DNA of 64,000 nucleotides from GCA-2711565 sp963664245 (GCA_963664245.1 OY760934.1:2852001-2916000), one strand, 5' to 3'; positions 23,524-33,226 are shown, counted from the first letter of the stretch. Notes: a model not told the origin generated them from the letters alone. A program made the numbers and translations.

Positions 23524-25290
23524 CTATTTAAACAACCGATCCACGGCATCCTTGTGTTTATCCACAATGGTGCGGCGTTTTAGTTTGAGGTTGGCGGTCA
23601 GTTCGCCGCTCTCCACGGTCCAGGCTTCACTCATAAGTTCAAAACGCATTACCCGTTCGGTGTTTCCAAAGTCTTTATTGATGTGGTCAATTTCCTTTTT
23701 AAATTGTTTCAGGACCTCGGGGTGCTTAATCATTTCGTGGTTGGTGCTGTATTTAATGTGTTTGGTGTGGCACCAGATACGCAGGTGGTCAAATTCAGGA
23801 ACCACCAAAGCGGCGGCGTATTTTTGGTTTTCACCCAACACCACAATATTTTCAATAAAAGGAGATTCTTTAAACTTATTTTCAAGCAACTGCGGACTGA
23901 TATATTTTCCTAGCGAGGTTTTGAAAATTTCTTTCTTGCGACCGGTAATTTTCAGGAATTTGCCTTCGTCTAAAATCCCTACATCGCCCGTATGGAAAAA
24001 TCCATCTTCATCAATGGCTTCTTTGGTCAGCTCGGGTTGTTTGTAGTAGCCTAGCATTACGTTCGGTCCTTTGCAAAGGATCTCACCGTCTTCGGCAATT
24101 TTAACCTCTACGCCTTTTAAAACAGGCCCCACGGTGCCAAATTTTCGTCCGTTAGGATAAAACGTATTTACGGCAATTACCGGGGAAGTTTCGGTTAACC
24201 CGTAACCTTCCAAAACCTCAATTCCGGCAGCGGTGTAAACTCGTCCGAGGCGTTCTTGCAGGGCAGCCCCCCCCGAAACCATAACTTTAAAGTTACCGCC
24301 CAGACCTTCGTGCCATTTTTTGAACACCAGCTTGCGAGCTACTTTTAGTTTGGTTTCATACCACCAACCGTTGCGGCGTTCAATTTCATAATGCATTCCC
24401 AAGTGTACAGCCCAGAAGAAAATGGCTCTTTTAATGCCTTTTAGCTTGCGGCCCTTGGCAATGATTTTATCGTAAACTTTTTCCAGCAAACGCGGAACCG
24501 TGGTCATAATATCCGGTTTTACCTCCTTGATATTATCGGCAATGGTTCCCATGTTTTCGGCATAATATACTGCAATTCCCAAGTATTGGAAAAGGTAAAT
24601 CAACATGCGTTCGTAAACATGACAAAGTGGAAGATAACTCAAAGCTCTTCCATCTTCACCTATCGGCGGAATTTCTTTTGCCTCCATGAAATTACTGATG
24701 ATGTTGGCATGCGAAAGCATTACCCCTTTCGGGTCGCCTGTTGTGCCTGAAGTGTAGATCAGGGTTGCCATATCGTGTGTGTCGATGGTAGCCTTGATTT
24801 CTTCAACTTTTTCGGGAACCGCGTTTTCTTTTCCAAGATTAATCAGCTCGCTCAAATGTTTTACGTCATCAATATGTTTGAAAGTGTACAAGCCTTTCAA
24901 ACTTGGGATTTCGGGCAAAATATGCTGTATTTTCCGTAACAGATCCATTCCCGAAACAAATACATATTGCACCTCGGCATGGTTCAAAATATATTGATAA
25001 TCGGATTCACTAATGGTGGGATAAATCGGCACGTGTACAGCACCAATCTGGGAAATACCCATGTCTAAAAAATTCCACTCGGGACGGTTGTTGGAGATAG
25101 TTGCAATTTTATCTCCTTTTTTTACGCCCAGTTTCAGCAAACCATAACTGATATTGTTGGCATTTTCGATGTACTGGTCAATGCTGTATGTTACCCATTT
25201 GCCATTTTCTTTACCGGCAAGAGCATCAGGTTTAGGTTTATAAGAAGCTTTACAATGTGGAAGAATGTCAAAAAGCCTTTTGATTTCCAT
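23524..25290 (-). CDS. Long-chain acyl-CoA synthetase (AMP-forming)
   Basis: A 588-residue ANL-superfamily enzyme that activates fatty acids through an acyl-adenylate to acyl-CoA. The A3 phosphate loop is YTSGTTGDPKG (179-189). The A5 motif is EGYGLTETSPVI, the hinge/A7 region reads GFFHTGDVG, and A8 is KITGRKKEIFKTSLGKYISP with the catalytic lysine later. The middle insertion (GRKLKGIKRAIFFWA) is typical of long-chain FadD/FAA-type synthetases. It probably associates peripherally with the inner membrane. It is followed by its own terminator. Chain-length preference is unknown. A promoter was not identified in the 88 bp before its start. Confidence 0.9.
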   Translation of the reverse strand: MEIKRLFDILPHCKASYKPKPDALAGKENGKWVTYSIDQYIENANNISYGLLKLGVKKGDKIATISNNRPEWNFLDMGISQIGAVHVPIYPTISESDYQYILNHAEVQYVFVSGMDLLRKIQHILPEIPSLKGLYTFKHIDDVKHLSELINLGKENAVPEKVEEIKATIDTHDMATLIYTSGTTGDPKGVMLSHANIISNFMEAKEIPPIGEDGRALSYLPLCHVYERMLIYLFQYLGIAVYYAENMGTIADNIKEVKPDIMTTVPRLLEKVYDKIIAKGRKLKGIKRAIFFWAVHLGMHYEIERRNGWWYETKLKVARKLVFKKWHEGLGGNFKVMVSGGAALQERLGRVYTAAGIEVLEGYGLTETSPVIAVNTFYPNGRKFGTVGPVLKGVEVKIAEDGEILCKGPNVMLGYYKQPELTKEAIDEDGFFHTGDVGILDEGKFLKITGRKKEIFKTSLGKYISPQLLENKFKESPFIENIVVLGENQKYAAALVVPEFDHLRIWCHTKHIKYSTNHEMIKHPEVLKQFKKEIDHINKDFGNTERVMRFELMSEAWTVESGELTANLKLKRRTIVDKHKDAVDRLFK

Positions 25291-25378
25291 ACCAAATTTT
25301 TAGTTCATACTACGACAGATTTGCAATGATAACAAAAAAATTACATATATGAAAAAAAGTCGTTACCCAGAACCTGAT

Positions 25379-26137
25379 CTATTCTTTAAAAATATTGGTG
25401 GCACTTGCCTGGGCTGTAGGCATAACCAGTATGTCGTTAATATTTACATGTTTCGGCAAGGAGGTTATATAGTAAGTTATTTCGGCAATGTCTTCGGCAT
25501 GTAATGGTTCGAACCCGTCATACACTTTATCGGCAGTTTCTTTATCTCCTTTAAATCGAACCATGGAGAATTCGGTTTCAACGGCTCCCGGGGCGATTTG
25601 TGTAACGCGGATATGATGCTCCAGTAAATCGGCACGCATGCCTTTGGTTAGGGCGTCAACGGCGTGTTTGGTGGCACAGTAAACACTCCCTCTGGCATAT
25701 ACTTCTTTTCCGGCTATTGAACCAATATTGATGATGTGCCCGGTTTTGTTTTTTATCATGAGCGGGATGACCTGGCGCGAAACATAGAGCAAACCTTTAA
25801 TATTGGTGTCTACCATTTGTTCCCAGTCTTCAACAACGGCTTCCTGAACAGTATCAAGCCCGGCAGCCAGTCCGGCATTGTTTACCAAAACGTCAATGTT
25901 TGTCCAGCCGTTGTTCAGGGCAGCCATGGCTTTTTCTACGTCGCCACGGTCGCGAATGTCAAAATTCAGCGTTAAAACTTTATTTTTAAATTTCTTCTCG
26001 AACTCAATTTTTAATTCATCCAAACGCACTTTTCTCCGTCCGGTAATAATTAAATCATATCCATTTTCTGCAAATTTTTCTGCACAAGCTTTCCCAATTC
26101 CTGCCGTTGCTCCTGTGATTAATGCAATTTTCTTCAT
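25379..26137 (-). CDS. Short-chain dehydrogenase/reductase, YdfG-like
   Basis: A 252-residue classical SDR. Cofactor motif TGATAGIG is at 8-15, NNAG at 86-89, and the catalytic triad is S140, Y153 and K157 (YCATK). The C-terminal part (HIRVTQIAPGAVETEFS) resembles E. coli YdfG, an NADP-dependent 3-hydroxy acid or serine dehydrogenase. The substrate is not predictable from sequence. It follows the TonB receptor by 12 bp on the same strand, so it may be co-transcribed with it, though a shared role is not apparent. Confidence 0.88.
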   Translation of the reverse strand: MKKIALITGATAGIGKACAEKFAENGYDLIITGRRKVRLDELKIEFEKKFKNKVLTLNFDIRDRGDVEKAMAALNNGWTNIDVLVNNAGLAAGLDTVQEAVVEDWEQMVDTNIKGLLYVSRQVIPLMIKNKTGHIINIGSIAGKEVYARGSVYCATKHAVDALTKGMRADLLEHHIRVTQIAPGAVETEFSMVRFKGDKETADKVYDGFEPLHAEDIAEITYYITSLPKHVNINDILVMPTAQASATNIFKE

Positions 26138-26149
26138 GCTGTTTAATTC

Positions 26150-28066
26150 TTATAAATTGATATCAAAAATAAAACCGGCTCGTACCCAGCGCCCCGGCAT
26201 TGTTACATTTCCAATGTCAAAATAGTTTTTGTTTAAAATATTTGTCGACTCCAAATATACAATCCAATTCCCTTTTTCCCAATTAAAACGGGCATCAATC
26301 AACAAAAACGGATCGTAATTTTTTTCGCTGGAACTTGCAAAATCAGTGTATCTCCCCGCACGATCCTGGAAGCTAAATTGCCAGTTCAAACTGAGGTTTT
26401 TAACAATTTGGTGATTGATATTCAGGTTTAATTTATGTTTTAAATAATCGAGGGCATATTTTGAGATAAACTCTCCGCTCGATTTTTTCACCTTAATATA
26501 AGCGTATGTTACCCTCAAACGATTAATGAACGGAAGCTTTTCAAAGAGTTTTTTGTTTGAGAAGAAGGAAAATTCAAAGCCCCGGGTATCGAGTTCAGTA
26601 ATGTTTTTGCTTTCCCATTTTTCTTCGGCATTTAACTTTACCCAATCAATAATGTCGTTTCCGTTGCGCGAAAAATAAGCAATCTCGGCCGCAAAATAAT
26701 TGGTAAAATATTTAACCCCTCCTTCAATGGTTACGGCCGTTTCGGGCTGAAGTTCTGCGTTTCCGATATTGGTTGCCCCCACGTAATACAAATCGGTAAA
26801 GCTCGGGATGCGGTACGATTTGTTCAACGAAGCAAAAACCTTGAGTTCTTTGCTGACGGCATAACTTGCATTCAGGCCCGGAAAAACTTCCCATCGGTAA
26901 GAAGTGTTGAAATTGGCCATGACTCCGCCTCCAATGCTAAATTTTTTGGCATAATAAGCATGGTCAATAAAAACGGAAAGGTTGTTACGGTCGGCTCCTT
27001 TGGTGTATTGTAGCTCATCTTCGCCACGAATGTCTTTGGGTTCATCCATGTCGAACCCTAGATTGGTACTGTAAATTTTTTCGTCGCGATAAGCCATTCC
27101 TAAAGCTGTTTTTCCGACTTTAGTTACGAGGTTCAGGCTTCCTTCAAATCCGTAAACATGCGTTTGATGAAAGTTGTGGCGGGTGTACCAGGTCGCAGCC
27201 CCGGCAAAATCCCTGAACAATTCAAAACGGTCGTTATGTTTTTTGTAATAAGCCGAAAACTGGTGTTTTAATTTTTTCCCGCCTTCCCATTTCCCGGAAA
27301 GGAAAAGCGTATTGGTTGCCTCGTATTGGTTTGGGTAATCGGGGGTGTAAAAACTGTTTGCCCCAAAACCTTTATCCTGATAAGCCGCCTGAATTTGGAT
27401 GTTTTGTTTGCCGAGTTTGATCCCCACACTGTAAAACAAATTTAAAATTTGGTAATCGGTATTTTCAATATATCCGTTCGAGCCTTTCTTAGAAACCGTA
27501 AAATTATTCGTAAGGTTTTTGCTTGCAAGGTTTACCGAACCCAACAAAGAATATAAATGGTGCTCTCCACCGGAAATGCCGATTTTGGCTTTGTTTTCTT
27601 TGTTACCGGAAGTGATGATATTGATGGCCCCGCTAAAAGCATTTGGACCGAAAATCCGGGAGGCTGGTCCTTCCAACACTTCTACTTTTTCAATATTTTC
27701 AATGTCGATGGGAATATCCGAATTGTGGTGCCCGGTTTGGGGATCGTTAAACGAAATGCCATTAATCAGGATGAGAACCTGATCGAAGGTTCCGCCACGG
27801 ACACTAATGTCTGACTGAATGCCGTGATAGCCGCGCTGACGAACATCCACGTTCATGGCATATTCCAGTAAATCGCTTATGTTTTGAACAGCGGCCTGCC
27901 GGATTTCTGTTCTGTTAAGTACATTTACAATTCTTGAGGTTTGCGAATAAACTGCCGGGGTTTTTGTCGATTCAATTCTAACTTCGTCAATCCAAACGGT
28001 ATCGTTTTGGGAATTCGTAAATAAAGATAAACAAAGTAGTAAAAAGGATAAGCTTGCTTGTTTCAT
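26150..28066 (-). CDS. TonB-dependent outer-membrane receptor, BtuB-like
   Basis: A 638-residue protein with a cleavable signal peptide (MKQASLSFLLLCLSLFTNSQ). A TonB-box-like WIDEVRIEST segment precedes a plug domain (about 45-165: ISVRGGTFDQVLILINGISF, PIDIENIEKVEVLEGPASR, GAINIITSG) and a 22-strand barrel ending in hydrophobic ...GFIFDINL. The plug resembles BtuB-type receptors of Bacteroidota; ligands in this family include cobalamin, iron complexes and others. No cobalamin riboswitch precedes it, unlike btuB at 48.6 kb, so its ligand is open. An intrinsic terminator lies 55 bp upstream, inside the preceding small ORF, so it needs its own promoter or attenuated readthrough. Confidence 0.85.
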   Translation of the reverse strand: MKQASLSFLLLCLSLFTNSQNDTVWIDEVRIESTKTPAVYSQTSRIVNVLNRTEIRQAAVQNISDLLEYAMNVDVRQRGYHGIQSDISVRGGTFDQVLILINGISFNDPQTGHHNSDIPIDIENIEKVEVLEGPASRIFGPNAFSGAINIITSGNKENKAKIGISGGEHHLYSLLGSVNLASKNLTNNFTVSKKGSNGYIENTDYQILNLFYSVGIKLGKQNIQIQAAYQDKGFGANSFYTPDYPNQYEATNTLFLSGKWEGGKKLKHQFSAYYKKHNDRFELFRDFAGAATWYTRHNFHQTHVYGFEGSLNLVTKVGKTALGMAYRDEKIYSTNLGFDMDEPKDIRGEDELQYTKGADRNNLSVFIDHAYYAKKFSIGGGVMANFNTSYRWEVFPGLNASYAVSKELKVFASLNKSYRIPSFTDLYYVGATNIGNAELQPETAVTIEGGVKYFTNYFAAEIAYFSRNGNDIIDWVKLNAEEKWESKNITELDTRGFEFSFFSNKKLFEKLPFINRLRVTYAYIKVKKSSGEFISKYALDYLKHKLNLNINHQIVKNLSLNWQFSFQDRAGRYTDFASSSEKNYDPFLLIDARFNWEKGNWIVYLESTNILNKNYFDIGNVTMPGRWVRAGFIFDINL

Positions 28067-28104
28067 GTTTGAAATTTTTAGGTTAATTAATTATTTCATT
28101 TTTC

Positions 28105-28503
28105 TTAAATCTTATTGCATAAAAAAAGTCTGCTTTCTACGCTTGTAAAAAACAGACTATGAATATGCTGTATGATGTTTTTTTGTTTTCGGTTTTCTTG
28201 TGACGAGGTAACAGAAGCAAGGTTAAAAAACAGGAAAAATAAAAGTCCAAATGTTGAAAATGCGAATTGCAGATAATTTGTATTAGCTGTGTTTAGATTG
28301 CTTTCCTCTTCCTCAAAATCCTCAGTGTTTTTTGAAATAGAAATGATATCAACCAGTCCTTTTAACAATGTTTTCTGACAGATGCGAGCTTTGAGTACCC
28401 CGATTTTTACCTGTTTACCCAAAGAGGAAAAAACGGCATAATTTTTCCGACTCCATTTAGAGAAAACAATAAGCTTGGACGATATATATTTTTGTTGATT
28501 CAT
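28105..28503 (-). CDS. Putative small protein upstream of the TonB receptor, unknown function
   Basis: This 132-codon ORF has no recognised domain. Residues about 10-45 are basic and read KLIVFSKWSRKNYAVFSSLG then KQVKIGVLKARICQK, which looks like real protein rather than noise. Residues about 80-98 are strongly hydrophobic (FAFSTFGLLFFLFFNLAS), so it could be a single-pass membrane protein. It starts 28 bp after the purL stop, on the same strand. Its last 17 or so codons coincide with a strong intrinsic terminator (28121-28158), so the C-terminal sequence may be incidental. I have a recollection of short ORFs with the WSRKxYAxFxSLG pattern near TonB receptors in Bacteroidota, but cannot confirm it here. 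It could be real, or a leader region misread as coding. Confidence 0.5.
   Translation of the reverse strand: MNQQKYISSKLIVFSKWSRKNYAVFSSLGKQVKIGVLKARICQKTLLKGLVDIISISKNTEDFEEEESNLNTANTNYLQFAFSTFGLLFFLFFNLASVTSSQENRKQKNIIQHIHSLFFTSVESRLFLCNKI
28121..28158 (-). terminator. Intrinsic terminator inside the 3' end of the small ORF
   Basis: On the minus strand AGTCTGTTTT pairs with AAAGCAGACT over 10 bp with one G-U pair (28149-28158 with 28127-28136). The loop is 12 nt, followed by seven T (28127-28121). It lies after purL and the small ORF and about 55 bp before the TonB receptor start. Confidence 0.8.
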
Positions 28504-28531
28504 TGAAACTTTGAGAATGAAAAAACTCCCT

Positions 28532-31500
28532 TTAAATTAACTTTTTTATCCATTCTCTGGCATTCACAAATGCTTCAATCCATGGGGTAATTTCATCTTG
28601 TTTGCGTTCCATTGGATATTCGGCCCAATGCCAAGGCATAAAGGCACGTTCCAGGTGAGGCATCATTACCAGATGACGGCCATCATCCGAACACATCCCG
28701 GCAATGTTATGTTCAGAACCGTTCGGATTGCCCGGGTATTCCCCGTAGGTGTAGTTCATCGAAACGTTATATTTATCCAGCTCGTACGGCAGGCTGAATT
28801 TTCCTTCGCCGTGTGCTACATGAATTCCCAAACATGATCCGGCCAATGTTTTCAGCATGATAGAGTTGTTTTCGGGAATATCCACACTAATGAAGTTTCC
28901 TTCAAATTTATGCGAATCGTTGTGCAGCATTTTTGCTCTTTGAGCGTGTTCGGGATAAACCAAATTCAGTTCCATCATCAGTTGGCAACCGTTACAAACG
29001 CCTAAGCTCATGGTGTCTTTTCGGGCGTAGAAATTCTCCAGGGCGGTACGGGCTTTTTCATTGTACAAGAAAGCTCCGGCCCAACCTTTGGCTGATCCGA
29101 GTACATCGGAGTTGGAGAAGCCTCCCACGAAAACAATAAAGTTTACGTCTTCCAAAGTTTCACGGCCCGAGATAAGATCGGTCATGTGAACGTCTTTTAC
29201 GTCGAAGCCTGCCAGGTGCATAACGTAAGCCATTTCGCGGTCGCCGTTCACACCTTTCTCGCGCATGATGGCCGCTTTAATTCCCGTTGGCTTGCGGCGG
29301 CTCAGTTCGATGTTGTATTGCGAGGCTTTGCCGGTAAAATGTTCCGGGAAAACAAAATTTAATTCCTGTTTTTTGTAATTGTTGAACCGTTCCAGTGCCA
29401 GCTCTTCGCCACATTGTTTGCGGTCGAACAGGTAAGATGTTTTGAACCAAAGATCGCGCAAATGGTTAATGTTCAAAGCCGATTGATAATCGTGGTGTTT
29501 GATGTTGAGCACCCTTTCGTCGGTTACTTTCCCAATTTCTTTAAATTCAATGCTGTTTTGGCTTAAAATTTCTTTTGCTTTTTGACCCTTAATTTGAAGA
29601 ATAATTCCGGGGTTCTCGCTAAAGAACACTTTGACGGTTTCCTTTTCTGCTATGCCCGAAAGATCGATGTTTATGCCGATATCGTTTCTTCCGAAAGTCA
29701 TTTCCAAGAGGGCGGTAATCATCCCCCCGGCAGAAATATCGTGTCCGGCTAAAATCAAATCCTCACGGATCAATTGCTGAATGGTATTAAATGCTTTGGC
29801 GAAATAAGGTGTATCGGTTACGCTTGGGGTTTCAGTTCCCAGGTAATTCAACAGTTGGGCAAAACTACTTCCTCCTAATTTGAATGTATCTTTCGAAAGA
29901 TCGATGTAAAGAATTTCGGTGTTGCTGTCTTTTACCAGTACCGGACGAACCGTTTTACGGATATCTTCCACTTCGCCGGCCGACGAAATAATGACGGTTC
30001 CCGGAGCATAAACCACGTCCTTGCCGTATTTTTGCGTCATCGAAAGCGAATCTTTCCCGGTAGGAATATTGATTCCTAAGTCGCAGGCAAAATCGCTCAC
30101 TGCCTGAACGGCTTCGTATAAACGGGCATCTTCGCCTTTGTTTTTTGCCGGCCACATCCAGTTGGCACTTAACGAAATTCCTTTTAGATCGTCCTGAATT
30201 GGAGCCCAAACAATGTTGGTCAAAGATTCTGCAATCGACAGGATGGACCCTTTTACCGGGTCAACCATGGCAGCTACCGGAGCATGTCCCATGGCTGTTG
30301 CAATTCCTTTTTTGCCTTGGTAATCCAAAGCAACTACGCCTAGATTGTTCAAGGGCAATTGAACGGTTCCGGCACATTGTTGCATGGCAACTTTGCCGGT
30401 TACCGAACGGTCTACCTTGTTGGTGAGCCAGTCTTTACAAGCCACCGCTTCCAGTTGGAGCAGGTTCTCAATGTAGTCGTTGATTTTAGAATGATCGTAT
30501 TCAACCGCTTTAAAATTGGCGGTTTGTTTCTCGTCTTTCAAAATGGTTTTTGGTGGTTTCCCGAAAAGGTATTCCAAATCCAGATCAATCGGATTCCCAT
30601 TTTTGCCTTCAAAAACAAAATGTTTATCGCCACGGGCTTTACCTACCGCGTAAATTGGCGAACGTTCGCGCTCGGCAATTTTATTGAGGAGGTCGAAATC
30701 TTTTTCTTTCATCATCAATCCCATGCGTTCCTGCGATTCGTTCCCGATAATTTCTTTGGCCGAAAGGGTCGGGTCGCCCACCGGAAGTTTATTCAAATCG
30801 ATGCTTCCCCCGGTTTCTTCCACTAATTCCGATAAAGAATTGAGGTGCCCGCCTGCCCCATGATCGTGGATAGAAATGATGGAGTTGTTTTCCGATTCAA
30901 CCAATCCGCGGATGGCGTTCAGCACCCGTTTTTGCATTTCAGGGTTGGCACGCTGAACCGCGTTCAGCTCAATGGAGTTGCCGTATTCGCCGGTAGCTAC
31001 CGATGAAACAGCTCCACCGCCCATCCCAATGCGGTAATTATCTCCTCCTAGAACGACGATCAAATCGCCTTCCTCGGGAGTGTCTTTTAAACTATCGTCT
31101 TTTTTTCCGAACCCGATTCCTCCGGCCAGCATAATTACTTTGTCGTAACCGTATTTTTTGTCATTCTCAAAATGCTCGAAAGTCAGCAAACTGCCACAGA
31201 TCAGCGGTTGGCCGAATTTGTTTCCAAAATCGCTGGCTCCGTTCGACGCTTTAATCAGGATTTCTTCCGGCGTTTGATACAACCAGGGGCGTTCTTCGGT
31301 TTTTTGTTCCCAGCTGCGGCCTTCTTCCAGGCGGGGGTAAGAGGTCATGTAAACGGCTGTTCCGGCAATGGGCAAGCTGCCTTTACCTCCGGCCATACGG
31401 TCGCGGATTTCGCCACCGGTTCCGGTAGATGCGCCGTTGAAAGGTTCAACCGTTGTCGGGAAATTATGGGTTTCCGCTTTTAGCGAAATAACCGTGTCAA

Positions 31501-32212
31501 TATCTTTAATTTCGAAATAGTCAGGTTTGTCCTGGGTTTTAGGGGCAAATTGTTCAACCTTTGGGCCAAGAATAAAAGCAACATTGTCTTTGTATGCCGA
31601 AACTAAGCGGTTCGGATTAACTTTGGAGGTTTTTTTAATCAGGGCGAAAAGGGTGTTTTCTTTGGTTTCGCCATTGATGACGAAAGTTCCGTTGAAAATT
31701 TTATGGCGACAGTGCTCGGAGTTTACCTGGGCAAATCCGTAAACTTCGCCATCGGTTAATTTGCGACCGATTTTTTCACTCACTTCGTTCAAATAACCAA
31801 TTTCGTCGGGGCTTAGAGCTAAACCTTCGGCTTCGTTGTATTCTGCAATATTTTCGATATGAATGATTGGGTCAGGTTCTTTTTCGATGGTAAAAATAGA
31901 TTGATCAAGCTCTCCATAAAATGCCTGGAGCATGGGGTCATATTTAGCATCGGTATTATCTTGTTTGTAAAATTCCTCGATACGCTCAATGCCTTCAATA
32001 CCCATGTTTTGGGTAATTTCTACGGCGTTGGTGCTCCACGGAGTAATCATTTCTTTGCGGGGACCAACAAAGTAATTTTCAATTTTGTTTTCGGTAAGAA
32101 TACGAGCTTCGCTAAACAGCCAGCTTAATTTTTCTTTATCGGTTTTTGTTAATTCTTTGCTTGAACCAACGGCATAAAAAAGCTTTTCCTGAGCTTGAAA
32201 GAAAGTTATCAT
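28532..32212 (-). CDS. purL: Phosphoribosylformylglycinamidine synthase (single-chain FGAM synthase)
   Basis: The 1226-residue enzyme converts FGAR, ATP and glutamine to FGAM in de novo purine synthesis, in the cytoplasm. It is the large fused form: an N-terminal PurS-like/linker region, FGAM synthetase with ATP-binding GMGGGAVSS and HDHGAGGHLNSLSELVEE motifs, a second AIRS-like half (LGGSSFAQLL, AGHDISAGGMITALLEM), and a C-terminal glutamine amidotransferase. The amidotransferase nucleophile Cys is in LGVCNGCQLM, and its His and Glu partners are near the end (MMPHLERAF). The length is normal for Bacteroidota/Proteobacteria. A TATCTTTG -7 element lies 46-53 bp upstream. No PurR-type riboswitch or guanine aptamer was recognised. 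Confidence 0.96.
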   Translation of the reverse strand: MITFFQAQEKLFYAVGSSKELTKTDKEKLSWLFSEARILTENKIENYFVGPRKEMITPWSTNAVEITQNMGIEGIERIEEFYKQDNTDAKYDPMLQAFYGELDQSIFTIEKEPDPIIHIENIAEYNEAEGLALSPDEIGYLNEVSEKIGRKLTDGEVYGFAQVNSEHCRHKIFNGTFVINGETKENTLFALIKKTSKVNPNRLVSAYKDNVAFILGPKVEQFAPKTQDKPDYFEIKDIDTVISLKAETHNFPTTVEPFNGASTGTGGEIRDRMAGGKGSLPIAGTAVYMTSYPRLEEGRSWEQKTEERPWLYQTPEEILIKASNGASDFGNKFGQPLICGSLLTFEHFENDKKYGYDKVIMLAGGIGFGKKDDSLKDTPEEGDLIVVLGGDNYRIGMGGGAVSSVATGEYGNSIELNAVQRANPEMQKRVLNAIRGLVESENNSIISIHDHGAGGHLNSLSELVEETGGSIDLNKLPVGDPTLSAKEIIGNESQERMGLMMKEKDFDLLNKIAERERSPIYAVGKARGDKHFVFEGKNGNPIDLDLEYLFGKPPKTILKDEKQTANFKAVEYDHSKINDYIENLLQLEAVACKDWLTNKVDRSVTGKVAMQQCAGTVQLPLNNLGVVALDYQGKKGIATAMGHAPVAAMVDPVKGSILSIAESLTNIVWAPIQDDLKGISLSANWMWPAKNKGEDARLYEAVQAVSDFACDLGINIPTGKDSLSMTQKYGKDVVYAPGTVIISSAGEVEDIRKTVRPVLVKDSNTEILYIDLSKDTFKLGGSSFAQLLNYLGTETPSVTDTPYFAKAFNTIQQLIREDLILAGHDISAGGMITALLEMTFGRNDIGINIDLSGIAEKETVKVFFSENPGIILQIKGQKAKEILSQNSIEFKEIGKVTDERVLNIKHHDYQSALNINHLRDLWFKTSYLFDRKQCGEELALERFNNYKKQELNFVFPEHFTGKASQYNIELSRRKPTGIKAAIMREKGVNGDREMAYVMHLAGFDVKDVHMTDLISGRETLEDVNFIVFVGGFSNSDVLGSAKGWAGAFLYNEKARTALENFYARKDTMSLGVCNGCQLMMELNLVYPEHAQRAKMLHNDSHKFEGNFISVDIPENNSIMLKTLAGSCLGIHVAHGEGKFSLPYELDKYNVSMNYTYGEYPGNPNGSEHNIAGMCSDDGRHLVMMPHLERAFMPWHWAEYPMERKQDEITPWIEAFVNAREWIKKLI

Positions 32213-32257
32213 CCAATCGATTTTTAAGGTTTAGACAGACAGTTGAAAATAACGCTG

Positions 32258-32265
32258 CAAAGATA
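32258..32265 (-). promoter_or_regulatory. Putative purL promoter -7 element
   Basis: TATCTTTG on the minus strand (32265 to 32258) matches TAnnTTTG. It predicts transcription start near 32251 and a leader of about 39 nt before the purL ATG. No well-spaced TTTG -33 box was seen. Confidence 0.5.
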
Positions 32266-32308
32266 TAAAATGATCGTTAGATAAAGGGGGCTAAACAAGG
32301 CATAAAAT

Positions 32309-33226
32309 TTAAATATCTTTTGCCGACACGCCATAAACTTCGGTGGGGTGGTGAACCCCTTCTGGTTCAACATGAACCCGGATGTCGTACACGTTTTCGA
32401 TGCTTGAACGAATACTTGCATCCACCTTATGTGCAATTTCGTGAGAAACTTTTACGCTTAAATTTTCATTCACTTCCACATCGAGGCTAATGAGGTAGGT
32501 GTTGTTTCTTTGCCGAACCCTTATATGGTGAGGGTTTTTCGCTCCCTCCACTTTTTCAACGGCTTCGATAATGGTTTTGTAAATCCCGGTATCTTCTATT
32601 CCGTCCATTAGTTCGACATTTGATTCCATAAAAATTTTGAAAGCGACATACATGATCCAGCCGCTAACTGCAAAGGCCGTTAAAATATCCAATATCGAGA
32701 GTTTAAAAATAAAAGTAAATACAAGTCCCAGTAAAACCGAAAGCGAAATGATTACATCATTTTGCATGTTTTTGGCATTGGCAACCAGCATGGAGCTTTT
32801 GACTTTTTTCCCGACTTTGAATTGATAAAATGCCAGGAAGAACTTTCCGAAAATTGAAATTACGGTTACATAAATGGCAATTTTTGAAGGCATTTCCCGG
32901 ATTTCGTTTTCAATCAGGTTTGAAAAGGTTGAAATGGCCAGTTGTGCTCCGGCAAAAAAGATAATAAATGCTAATACCTTGGATGCGATGGTGTCTGCTT
33001 TTTCGTAACCGTAAGGGAACCGAATGTCGGGTGGTTTTGCAATAATCCGAGCCGTAAAGAGGGTAATAACAGAAGTCACAATATCACTGGCCGAGTCTAT
33101 CCCATCGGCGAGAACAGCCATACTTCCCGAAACAAAGCCAATTATTATTTTAGACACAGATAAAAAGGCATTTCCCCAGATGCTTATCCAGGACGCTTTT
33201 TTGATGGCTTTATCTTTGCTTTGCAT
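32309..33226 (-). CDS. Cation diffusion facilitator (CDF) family divalent metal exporter
   Basis: A 305-residue inner-membrane transporter with about six transmembrane helices in the first 205 residues and a cytoplasmic ferredoxin-like C-terminal domain. Metal-site residues are present: the first acidic pair in LADGIDSASD and the second in the helix VANAKNMQNDVIIS, where the usual HxxxD histidine is replaced by Asn (N-x-x-x-D). That substitution matches a CDF subgroup sometimes linked to manganese or iron rather than zinc. The C-terminal domain has GAKNPHHIRVR and DIRVHVEP. A -7-like TATTTTTG lies only 4 bp before the ATG, so the message may be leaderless. Substrate is not certain. Confidence 0.88.
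   Translation of the reverse strand: MQSKDKAIKKASWISIWGNAFLSVSKIIIGFVSGSMAVLADGIDSASDIVTSVITLFTARIIAKPPDIRFPYGYEKADTIASKVLAFIIFFAGAQLAISTFSNLIENEIREMPSKIAIYVTVISIFGKFFLAFYQFKVGKKVKSSMLVANAKNMQNDVIISLSVLLGLVFTFIFKLSILDILTAFAVSGWIMYVAFKIFMESNVELMDGIEDTGIYKTIIEAVEKVEGAKNPHHIRVRQRNNTYLISLDVEVNENLSVKVSHEIAHKVDASIRSSIENVYDIRVHVEPEGVHHPTEVYGVSAKDI

Noticed and set aside
23552..24046. 164-codon plus-strand frame opposite the acyl-CoA synthetase gene
   Set aside because: Lies wholly within the 3' third of a gene with intact ANL motifs on the other strand.
30359..30826. 155-codon plus-strand frame opposite purL
   Set aside because: Antisense shadow of PurL; no independent features.
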